Shown: piece after piece, positions 9,701-16,446 of the stretch
How the letters are laid out: each line of letters begins with the position of its first letter
Numbering within the stretch: position 1 is the first letter of the stretch
NCBI GenBank assembly: GCA_017934625.1
Contig: JAGBJE010000043.1
Location: forward strand, 1-37,554
From: Pseudobutyrivibrio sp.
GTDB lineage: Bacteria; Bacillota; Clostridia; Lachnospirales; Lachnospiraceae
Direction of reading: 5' to 3'
Length of the DNA stretch: 37,554 nucleotides
Program-made: the position numbers and the translations under genes
Notes under the pieces: model-generated
Databases searched by the model: none
Seen by the model: only the letters and a program-made list of their open reading frames with translations
Told to the model about the DNA's origin: nothing

Positions 9701-10531
9701 GGAAAACTGGGAGATTGCTGGTTTATGGCAACACTTGCAGCTGTAGTAGAAAATGATCCAAGTTTTATAAAAAAGAGCATGAAGGATAATGGAGCTACTG
9801 TTACCGTCCGACTTTTTGATGATAGTGGTAGTGCGGTGTTTATTACAGTTGATAAAAGTATGGCGTTTTATAAGAAGTCTGAAGATAATCCAGATGGTGG
9901 AGCAAGAGGAGCTATTGGCTCACTGTGGGTTTCATTATATGAAAAAGCGCTTTATGCATCAGGGCTGAGATTGAGAGATTATTCTGATGAGGATCACAAA
10001 ATAAAAAATGGATATAAAGCTATTGCTAGCGGGGAGGCTAGAGAAGCAATGAAAATTATTACTGGGAAAAAAAGCATAAAAGAATATGATTATGACGCAA
10101 ACAGTTACGAGCCTAAATTTTCTTATGTAGATGAAAAGACAAAATTATTGACCCATAATAAGTCTTTTCAGGATGCAAAGAATAATATTAGCAAAAAGTT
10201 AAAGAACATATTTGATGATAAAAAGAAACATATTGTTATGGGATCAACCTATCATGAGTTTAAGGGTGCTACAGGCTCTGGGTTCAGCGGAGAACAGGAA
10301 CGAAGAGGGCTTTCAAGTAGGCATGAGTATACCATATTAGGATTAGAGGGAGAGGAAGGACAAGAAAAGGTGCGTATACGTAATCCGTGGGGATCTGGTG
10401 TGGTAGAAACTGTAAAGAATGAACTTACAGGAGAAGAAACATATCGTAGGGCGGAAAATAAAACAGGAGTATTCCTTTTAAGTCTTGACGAGTTTGCAGA
10501 ACATTTTCAAGATATCCGAGTGTTCAACTAA
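6776..10531 (+). CDS. Calpain-type (C2) cysteine protease, candidate CIS effector
   Basis: 1251 aa. Residues ~945-1251 form a complete calpain catalytic domain: KDWVLFPHEPSIEDVNQGKLGDCWFMA with nucleophile C981, SSRHEYTILGL with H1183, and RIRNPWGSG with N1203, followed by the usual FLLSLDEFAEHFQDIRV ending. All three catalytic residues are present. Calpain domains are known as cytosolic Cys proteases that are mostly eukaryotic and scattered in bacteria. The 940 residues before it are charged, helical and partly coiled-coil. Residues 136-215 carry GGDSAKM, EDYLRERD and KRHEKVRNLMEE, resembling a module in the two paralogs at 878-3666. There is no signal peptide, and the gene ends at a strong terminator. 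I infer an effector carried by the CIS; a housekeeping or self-processing protease is the alternative. Confidence 0.85.
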   Translation: MDGGHIPYEELEKKLEIVPEEMAEDFGRKTVNIDNAFIENKLNKDSDDIYNSLQKQSKYVPPVQIKAGSANEEVQHDPVYSREVGAMELSKEDEKVIENKASFSQVDSVAVKMNQQKDKTAFANKAKAVLDSWKFGGDSAKMKFLKKNIRRLNELLGEKEVNQARLLEQYKTVISISEDYLRERDKGGKGHYAKRHEKVRNLMEECKKNAELLSADAYTENVTKDREYEGMRTEVKNLAKKENIKNINDALFNGVKDKNGVKKKSLNDMFMTILPKSADEFNLLKDEMKANYEIIINQLKLEESKSAILYSTKENRMKKELLRKRFERELEILKSRSFSDISKGMMTWKDLLLEKKEVRLQEKDIHGEKYKNADFRMKRSENGEDATNKFLSLLNVGNLFSRTYKSSVKLSFGEEEDSVVDGYVAENSTKQIGGKEVEGQSLSEAMNAAMENKINLMYSKEAICKMNTIRLLDTICGNTNRTEDSFKVWTEIKNIENKSYIVITDVQARFNGESFGLENFDAINQKKDGTTQEEIVSKNGSLNTYYYDINIAKEILKLDPIQVTKALEESASLSKEQAKAFLDRLGEVQYALNKDLNEKDGKGFKRTEQDKKIQQAKASGDLKKVKELLKVKEATEINYAESSYKYAYIHESLIRDKGMKGKIKYDKKMIYVKEQVVDKATGEIKYEEKKLEDMTKEEIEEHESNVKKQLEILNSDLGLTDLEKSNRGLDEEMESVKKREAKRSKINNMVSDINENSDKYSKEVIACMNIVGEWCKYNFSGQIFKSHKSYNAADVWNIFNAPEKIKQRKELEKSYQKEVENEEAKKRKERRNARLSKINEEPIEANKEVETNVVKSKTEVELEKAKNEREEQAKKLKKTYRDVPTMMMDIEQNMRNSAINALKTQIDTQNNEEVKNQLKAILDEITSGEKGELIVPKGEILEIHDDELAHNEHEFISFKDWVLFPHEPSIEDVNQGKLGDCWFMATLAAVVENDPSFIKKSMKDNGATVTVRLFDDSGSAVFITVDKSMAFYKKSEDNPDGGARGAIGSLWVSLYEKALYASGLRLRDYSDEDHKIKNGYKAIASGEAREAMKIITGKKSIKEYDYDANSYEPKFSYVDEKTKLLTHNKSFQDAKNNISKKLKNIFDDKKKHIVMGSTYHEFKGATGSGFSGEQERRGLSSRHEYTILGLEGEEGQEKVRIRNPWGSGVVETVKNELTGEETYRRAENKTGVFLLSLDEFAEHFQDIRVFN

Positions 10532-10572
10532 TAACTACTTTTTATGGGAAAAGTGAATATCCACAAGATAGG

Positions 10573-10607
10573 AAAAGTGTCTAACACAGTTGTGTTAGGC
10601 ACTTTTT
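10573..10607 (+). terminator. Strong intrinsic terminator after the calpain gene
   Basis: A near-perfect inverted repeat pairs 10573-10588 with 10591-10606 (AAAAGTGTCTAACACA against TGTGTTAGGCACTTTT, one T-G wobble), and the 3' arm ends in a run of six T. It lies about 40 nt after the stop at 10531 and separates the cargo unit from the envelope/structural operon. Confidence 0.85.
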
Positions 10608-10649
10608 TCTGACCACCAGCTCCATCTCAAAAACTCCTTTAAATTCCCG

Positions 10650-10663
10650 ATTTGTGAACAAAT
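10650..10663. promoter_or_regulatory. Small palindrome upstream of the structural operon, possible operator
   Basis: ATTTGT-GA-ACAAAT is a perfect 6-bp inverted repeat with a 2-nt spacer, about 45-70 nt upstream of the likely promoter. Regulator binding is possible, but so short a palindrome in AT-rich DNA can occur by chance. Confidence 0.25.
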
Positions 10664-10695
10664 TGTTACCAGAAAACTTTAAGAAACCTTTAAAA

Positions 10696-10729
10696 TTATT
10701 GTGCAATAAACGTGGTAATATACTATTAT
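10696..10729 (+). promoter_or_regulatory. Probable promoter of the envelope/structural operon
   Basis: After the terminator, and before the ATG at 10762, the DNA is AT-rich with -10-like hexamers TAATAT (10716), TATACT (10719) and TATTAT (10724). The best upstream partners, TTATTG (10696) and TTGTGC (10699), are poor -35 boxes, so the promoter may need an activator or an alternative sigma factor. A promoter is expected because the preceding terminator isolates the ~27-kb downstream operon. Confidence 0.4.
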
Positions 10730-10761
10730 CAGTAAACTACCAATAAAAGAGGGTCTATTTT

Positions 10762-12555
10762 ATGAGAAACAATCAGTTGTTACCTTTTGAACGAAATCGT
10801 TATTACACTGGAAAAATGTTAACAAGCGTAGATTTTGAAGCAGAGCAGACCTACATGAACAACAAGAGGCGCTTTTTAAACAGCATGATGTATGGCTCTG
10901 GAGTAGTCTGCGGACTTAATGTGGTCAGCTTGGACGATTTATCACTCTTAGTAGAAAGTGGTGTGGCTATTGATGGCAGTGGTCGTGAAATTGTAGTTGA
11001 GTCATCTGTAGTAAAAAAGCTTTCAGCCATAGAGGATTTTGACAAGCTTGAATCAGATGAAGCTTATTTATGCATTCGCTACAGGGAGGACCCTGTGCAT
11101 GCAGTATATTCATTAAATCAGTCTGCAGGCGACCAGGCTTATGAATACAACAGAATGCATGAAGGATATGAATTATTCTTAAAGGATACTTCGGAAGAAT
11201 TTGATTTACTAGAGATGGAGGATGAGTTCTATCGCACATTAAAGATATTCGAAAGTGAAGAGGTTGATGTGGAAATATCTCTTCCAGCAGAAAACTGTGC
11301 AGGTATTTCTTCCAGGGTGCGCCTCACCTTTACAGGAAAGGCTGAAAAGCCAGTGCCGGTTTCATTCCAGGGAATTCTCCAGATGCCTGTATTTACCACC
11401 AGTGAAGGAAATCATGAGATGGAAATCAATATTCCAGAAATGAAGATTGCTGGAGGCCAGGTTATCAATAAGGATTTTTGGATTAAGGCAGAGAACAACT
11501 CCATAGATAGCACGGAGCTTATTTTAAAGGAAGGTGTAATTGTAATTTATGGCGAGCGAAAGAAGGTAAATGTAAAGGGCACAATTGATGTTGCCATATT
11601 AAAGGAAGACCCTGAAAGCCTGGCAGCCAGAAATGCAGGAAAGCTTAGCCTTGAAATGAGAAATGTTCAGTCTCAGGGAAATGATGTTGTTATAGCAAAA
11701 ATAAAGCTGGTTAAGACGGACATGGCGTACATCATTGATCAGATAATAGAGGCTGAGGTAAAGAAATACATTACCATTCCACAAAACGAAGTAATCACAA
11801 GAGAATACATTAGCAATTTCTCTAAAGAGGATGTTACTGCTCCTGAGATATATCAGGGTGATGCTGGAAAGGTTGTTAAATATGAACACATGGGAGATAC
11901 CAAGGCTCCACAAATTGCAAGTGGAATAGTTGAGATACCACTTGGTGATGACAATGGAAAAGGTACAACCCATTTTTCAGGAGAAATCCTGCATGGTCTT
12001 GGAAAAGGTAACGTTTATGTAGACGTTGGATTTGAAGTATATGATACAAACGAAGCACTTCCGGGAGACAGCAGAAACACAATCTACGGTGCAGCTAATA
12101 TATTTAGAGACAAGGAAAACGCACTTCCAAATGTAGATGTTGCGGTAAAGGTTCTTAACGATAAGGGAAGCTTTATCGTGGGAGTAAACCTACTTGATAA
12201 TGTAGACCAGCTGATTCTTTCCTTTAGATGGACAGCTATCAAATTTCCTACAGAAGACGACTTTGGACTTGAGAATGAGGTTGAGAATATCAGCATTGCA
12301 GCTACAACACCTACGGTTGTGCTGGGCTACAAGGACAACTACTTCTTTGATGTGGAATTTAACGGCATAGAAAAGAGCGGATTGACCTACGAGCTTACAG
12401 AACCTAACAGTGGTGAGATTTCATCTGAAGGTGTATACACAGCTCCAAATAAGGAGGGCGTATACGAGATTAGAATTTCACTTACAGATATACCTGTTGT
12501 ATGTACATACGCATATGCGATAGTTAAAAAGGATGTAAATGAGAAGCAGGAGTAA
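10762..12555 (+). CDS. Conserved eCIS-associated protein of the YxGKxLTxxDFxxEQ type
   Basis: 597 aa. The N-terminus has FERNRYYTGKMLTSVDFEAEQTYMNNKRR, then GSGVVCGLNV, VESGVAIDGSGREIVV and LCIRYREDPV. I recognise this pattern from uncharacterised proteins found again and again in eCIS and phage-tail-like clusters, although no function is established to my knowledge. The middle and C-terminus are beta-rich with an Ig-like end (YELTEPNSGEISSEGVYTAP, a bacterial Ig-like surface-domain signature). There is no signal peptide or TM segment. It is the first gene after the promoter region and is followed 6 nt later by the pseudokinase-like gene. It may link the particle to the membrane module; this is inference. 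Confidence 0.65.
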   Translation: MRNNQLLPFERNRYYTGKMLTSVDFEAEQTYMNNKRRFLNSMMYGSGVVCGLNVVSLDDLSLLVESGVAIDGSGREIVVESSVVKKLSAIEDFDKLESDEAYLCIRYREDPVHAVYSLNQSAGDQAYEYNRMHEGYELFLKDTSEEFDLLEMEDEFYRTLKIFESEEVDVEISLPAENCAGISSRVRLTFTGKAEKPVPVSFQGILQMPVFTTSEGNHEMEINIPEMKIAGGQVINKDFWIKAENNSIDSTELILKEGVIVIYGERKKVNVKGTIDVAILKEDPESLAARNAGKLSLEMRNVQSQGNDVVIAKIKLVKTDMAYIIDQIIEAEVKKYITIPQNEVITREYISNFSKEDVTAPEIYQGDAGKVVKYEHMGDTKAPQIASGIVEIPLGDDNGKGTTHFSGEILHGLGKGNVYVDVGFEVYDTNEALPGDSRNTIYGAANIFRDKENALPNVDVAVKVLNDKGSFIVGVNLLDNVDQLILSFRWTAIKFPTEDDFGLENEVENISIAATTPTVVLGYKDNYFFDVEFNGIEKSGLTYELTEPNSGEISSEGVYTAPNKEGVYEIRISLTDIPVVCTYAYAIVKKDVNEKQE

Positions 12556-12561
12556 AACTAT

Positions 12562-13389
12562 ATGGAGTTTGTAACAAACCAATATAACTTAAATTCCATA
12601 TATACCGCAGTTGATAATTCCGTAAATGCAGTTCACGTGTGTGAAAGCAAATATAGTCCCAAGGGAACAAGATATACCCTATGGGAAATAAAAGATCACA
12701 TTTTAGCCAGAAACCTGGTTAGTGAACTGGAAGGAAATGAAAACTGTGACATGTTTTCTATAGGAAACAGGATGTATTTTCTATTTCCATTTAGAGACTT
12801 CAGACCTCTTAAAGAGTTTTACAAGGGTAGCAACCCATCCTTAAATGATGGGGAGGCCATTTGTATAAGGCTGGTAATGGAGTGCATGTCGGTTAATTTA
12901 CCCTATTCCATTTTGTTTCTCATATTAAGTCAGGAAAGAATCAACCTTTCAAAGGATGGAAGTGTATATTTTGATTACTGTATAGATTTTACAGAATACA
13001 CAGACAAGATAAAGGAAAAGGATTGTGCAAATCAATGTGTGGGAATTCTTCTTGATATGCTAGAACCATTTGCAGATCAGAAGGCGAATTCCTATATGAT
13101 TCTTTCAGCAAAGCTTTGGAGAAGTGGTTATAACACATTCGTTGAATTATACAAGGATGTGCACATGGCAGAGGCACCAGCCAAGAAATACAAGCTGCGT
13201 GTCAGATTACAAAGATGGTTTAAAAGAAATCAAGAATTATTATTTAGGATGCTACTGGTGTTTTGCTTAATCCTGTTGGTGTTAGTAATCATTATGGTGA
13301 TTAGTCAGATTTTCACTGGAGGTGTTCCGTTTTTAAGAATTTTTTTCAATCCATTTAAGGAGATTGGTACAGAAACTATGCTTCAGTAG
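12562..13389 (+). CDS. Pseudokinase-like cytoplasmic domain with one C-terminal TM segment
   Basis: 275 aa. Residues ~1-200 are soluble. The segment LSQERINLSKDGSVYFDYCIDF resembles the catalytic-loop to DFG region of protein kinases (NIxLxxDGxVKLIDFG), but HRD and DFG residues are missing, so it would be catalytically dead. A Lys/Arg-rich stretch (~200-224) precedes one strong TM helix at ~228-249 (MLLVFCLILLVLVIIMVISQIF) and a ~26-residue tail outside. A pseudokinase plus single TM recalls EssB/YukC of type VII secretion; I mean a shared plan, not demonstrated homology. The ribosome site AGGAG overlaps the end of the upstream gene. I infer part of a membrane complex that docks or gates the CIS. 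Confidence 0.5.
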   Translation: MEFVTNQYNLNSIYTAVDNSVNAVHVCESKYSPKGTRYTLWEIKDHILARNLVSELEGNENCDMFSIGNRMYFLFPFRDFRPLKEFYKGSNPSLNDGEAICIRLVMECMSVNLPYSILFLILSQERINLSKDGSVYFDYCIDFTEYTDKIKEKDCANQCVGILLDMLEPFADQKANSYMILSAKLWRSGYNTFVELYKDVHMAEAPAKKYKLRVRLQRWFKRNQELLFRMLLVFCLILLVLVIIMVISQIFTGGVPFLRIFFNPFKEIGTETMLQ

Positions 13390-13401
13390 GAACGTTGCAA
13401 T

Positions 13402-15222
13402 ATGAAAAAGTATATTATCTATGGAATTATTTCAACAATTTTAATATGGATAATAGTAGCAGCAGTTATTGCTTTGCCTTCTGTTCCTACTAACGACAAG
13501 ATTCGCGGATGCATAAGCACAGCCGATGAAAACGGTATGTTTGTGCAACAGGAGAGCAAGCGAACTTTTTTGTACGAGCTTAGGCAAGACAAAACTATGG
13601 CATCAACAGCTGTAAATCTCACAAAATATGCAGATGGTACACTTTCAGGACTGGCTATAATGGGTAGCCACTATCTTCTCTACGTGGGAGAAAACATAAG
13701 CTTGGTTGTATCTGATGAAAAATATGAGGTGACTAATTCTTACAACATCACTGGAGTTGGAGAAAAGGAAGCTTATGGATTATATGTGCTAAACGACCAG
13801 CTTTACCTGGTTATGAAGTCAACTGAGCCAGGTATAGGAGTAAGGTATTTCCTACAGGTAGGAGAATATAATTGCGCAGCAACCTACGATAAGACCATTG
13901 AAGTGGTTGAGACTGATTATCAGCTGATAGATAGCTCATTACTTGGATTTTTACCAGACCCATTTCCGGAGGGATTCCTAACAGCGCTTTTACTCAATAT
14001 GCTATATCTCATTATTTCATTTTTTATGGTTGGTGCTGCAGTGGCCCTGTTGATGATATTTTTATACCTTTACAGAGAAACAAATTCCTTCGTCTGGCAA
14101 CGATTTGCAATGCAGCAGCTGATAATATATGCGATTGTATGTGTCACCTTTTTTACCACACAAAAAATATATTTCTTAGGAATAGTGATTGTATGGGTGG
14201 CAGGCTCTATAGCCTTACTTAATTTCACAAACAGAGAGCATGACGATTTGGTAACTCTTGCCATGGCTGTAGAAAGTGCATCAAAGGGAAGAGATACAAG
14301 TGTAAAAATCCCTCAAAAGACAAATAGGGATTATGAAAGAATTTGGCTGGCGGCAAGGGATGTATTGGAAGAGAAAAAGAGAGCAAATTATACCAGAGAC
14401 AAAATGTTTCTTGCGTATTCAAGATTTGCTCCTCGCAATATCAAATCCTTGCTTGGTAAGGAAAGCATGCTAGAGGTTACTCCTGGTGAGTATCAAATAA
14501 TGCGGGGCATTGTGGTAAATGTCAGCCTGAACTGGGATAGAGACCAAAGTAACATTCAACTTCTAGAACAAATGAATAAGGATTTTGCAGTTATTACCAA
14601 GACCCAGGTTGATAATGATGGAGTTCTTCTGTTTGGAGAACCAACACTTGGTTCAATGCATTTTCTTTTTGAAGATAGTCCTAAGAAAGCCATTAATTTC
14701 GCTTCCAACATAATCAAATTGTTGGCTAATAGAAATCCAGTAATTCTAATGCATGAAACAAAGCTTACCTTTGGAATAGCCGGAACGAATGAGCAGGCAT
14801 TTACCTTTATTGATTCTGATGATTTAGAGCTGCTTCAAGGCATCACCAAGAAGATTCAGGAATACAAGGTGGGTATGGTTATGACTGAACAGATGGCAGC
14901 CTACATGGATGACAGTATAAAGACCAGATGTATAGGTTATGTAAATCTATCAGATGATGGAAGGAATATGAATCTATTTGAAGTATTGGATGTGCTGCCG
15001 GTAGCTATTGGTAAAAAGAGACTTGCCAATAGGGAACAGTTTAAAAAGGCATTATCAATGTACTATCATAACGACTTTTATCTGGCAAGAAATATGTTTA
15101 CAGAAATCCTTAAACAGGATGGCGATGATGAAATTGCTAAATGGTATGTATTTGCATGTGAAGACTTGTTAAAGCTTGCAGGGGAAAAGGAATACGATTA
15201 TAGCCTGTTTGTTGAAAGGTAA
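13402..15222 (+). CDS. Four-TM protein with degenerate class III nucleotide cyclase domain
   Basis: 606 aa. TM1 is at ~4-26, followed by a ~165-residue outside domain, then TM2 (~192-224), TM3 (~238-252) and TM4 (~255-274). A cytoplasmic helix leads to AYSRFAPRNIKSLLGKESMLEVTPGE, matching the entry to class III adenylate/guanylate cyclase domains (FxRFVPxxFLxxLGKxSIxxVxLGD). The domain (~367-520) follows cyclase order (VVNVSL, LTFGIAG, FIDSDDLELLQ, VMTEQMAAYM), but the metal-binding Asp region (usually FxDIxGFT) reads VNVSLNW, so catalysis is unlikely. The C-terminal ~70 residues look TPR-like (FYLARNMFTEILKQDGDDEIAKWY). I infer a sensor or scaffold rather than a cAMP producer. It sits within an operon of membrane genes with gaps of 3-12 nt. 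Confidence 0.65.
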   Translation: MKKYIIYGIISTILIWIIVAAVIALPSVPTNDKIRGCISTADENGMFVQQESKRTFLYELRQDKTMASTAVNLTKYADGTLSGLAIMGSHYLLYVGENISLVVSDEKYEVTNSYNITGVGEKEAYGLYVLNDQLYLVMKSTEPGIGVRYFLQVGEYNCAATYDKTIEVVETDYQLIDSSLLGFLPDPFPEGFLTALLLNMLYLIISFFMVGAAVALLMIFLYLYRETNSFVWQRFAMQQLIIYAIVCVTFFTTQKIYFLGIVIVWVAGSIALLNFTNREHDDLVTLAMAVESASKGRDTSVKIPQKTNRDYERIWLAARDVLEEKKRANYTRDKMFLAYSRFAPRNIKSLLGKESMLEVTPGEYQIMRGIVVNVSLNWDRDQSNIQLLEQMNKDFAVITKTQVDNDGVLLFGEPTLGSMHFLFEDSPKKAINFASNIIKLLANRNPVILMHETKLTFGIAGTNEQAFTFIDSDDLELLQGITKKIQEYKVGMVMTEQMAAYMDDSIKTRCIGYVNLSDDGRNMNLFEVLDVLPVAIGKKRLANREQFKKALSMYYHNDFYLARNMFTEILKQDGDDEIAKWYVFACEDLLKLAGEKEYDYSLFVER

Positions 15223-15225
15223 TAA

Positions 15226-16446
15226 ATGGAAAATATTTTACAGATTTTAATCAATGTAATTAAATCCAGAGTGATGGGATTGTACACAATGATTCAGCTG
15301 TGGACAACGCCATCATATATCCGAACCAAGGTTACCACTGTAGTCAGGAAATTCTTTACTCAGACACTTTCGATTAAGCCTCGGGACAAGAAGGACTACT
15401 ACGCTACTAGAAAATGGCTGATATCCAAACGCCTAGTCTATTTCGTAGTATTAGCTATCGGTGTTATTAGTGCATTTTATCTGCTGGTTATTAACCCAGT
15501 CATATCCTTTGGCCATGTGGCAGGAGTTAGAGAATATTATTACAACGCAATACCTCTTAGGTTTGTAAATGGAACTGTAAAAATCAAAGCAAAATCAGGC
15601 TATATAGCATATGAAGGAAATGTATCAAAGGGGGCTGTTACAGGGAAAGGAACCCTTTACAGTATAACCGGAGATACAGTTTATATAGGAAATTTTGAAG
15701 CAAACAAATTTGAGGGTGAGGGCAAGGCCTATTATCCAGCAAATATACTTAAGTACAATGGAAGCTTTTCAAATAATTTGTATGAGGGTGAGGGAGTACT
15801 GTACAGAGAAAATGGAAGCATGGAATATAACGGTGCTTTCTCAAAAGGTAAAAAGGATGGAATGGGAATCCTGTTTAACAATGGTTCCAATCAGGTATAT
15901 AAAGGATTGTTTAGTCAGGACGAGCTGGTTTACACGGATTTGTTAGGAAAATCCACAGCAGAAATCGGTGAGGTCTACACAGGAACCACAACCTTTTACA
16001 TGGGGGATAACAGTCAGTTTGTTGCAAGTCTAAAGGATATCGATGCAGTCTATCAGGGAGACAGCTCAGATACAAATATAGAAGATGAAATAATGGTAGA
16101 CATCATATATGTTAGCCATAATTACATAACCCTGGGAGGAAAAAGAGTATCCTCTGTTTCAGACTTGATTGATTATTTTGGCACACCTAGTTATCAGGGC
16201 TATACCAAATTAAAGCTGGCAGAGCAGATAGTTATAAAGGACATGATAGAAAAAGGGGATGCCACATTTGACCCGGTTTCCATGACAATTACTCAAAGTA
16301 ATACAAACGACGTATTTAACGTTTCAGGATATTCAAGAGACAAAACAGTTTATCTTTATACCTTTTTAAAGGACGGAGTTGAATACCAGTTTTTCTGTCC
16401 TGAAAAGAGAGGGGATTTCGGATTTTATGGAGTTGCTACATATTAA
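15226..16446 (+). CDS. TM-anchored MORN-repeat protein
   Basis: 406 aa. A basic cytoplasmic N-terminus is followed by one TM helix at ~70-92 (VYFVVLAIGVISAFYLLVI). Residues ~125-235 hold about five MORN repeats with the YxGxxxxGxxxGxGxxxx pattern, for example YIGNFEANKFEGEGKAYY, YNGSFSNNLYEGEGVLYR and YNGAFSKGKKDGMGILF. The C-terminal ~130 residues are an unrecognised alpha/beta domain. MORN arrays are elongated beta-hairpin stacks used for protein or membrane contact. By the positive-inside rule the repeats face out of the cell. The gene overlaps the next by 20 nt, so the pair is coupled. Confidence 0.8.
   Translation: MENILQILINVIKSRVMGLYTMIQLWTTPSYIRTKVTTVVRKFFTQTLSIKPRDKKDYYATRKWLISKRLVYFVVLAIGVISAFYLLVINPVISFGHVAGVREYYYNAIPLRFVNGTVKIKAKSGYIAYEGNVSKGAVTGKGTLYSITGDTVYIGNFEANKFEGEGKAYYPANILKYNGSFSNNLYEGEGVLYRENGSMEYNGAFSKGKKDGMGILFNNGSNQVYKGLFSQDELVYTDLLGKSTAEIGEVYTGTTTFYMGDNSQFVASLKDIDAVYQGDSSDTNIEDEIMVDIIYVSHNYITLGGKRVSSVSDLIDYFGTPSYQGYTKLKLAEQIVIKDMIEKGDATFDPVSMTITQSNTNDVFNVSGYSRDKTVYLYTFLKDGVEYQFFCPEKRGDFGFYGVATY

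Noticed and set aside
10650..10668. Rex-like redox operator (TTGTGAA half-site) upstream of the structural operon
   Set aside because: The second half-site TTCACAA at the required spacing is missing; only the short ATTTGT/ACAAAT palindrome is present.
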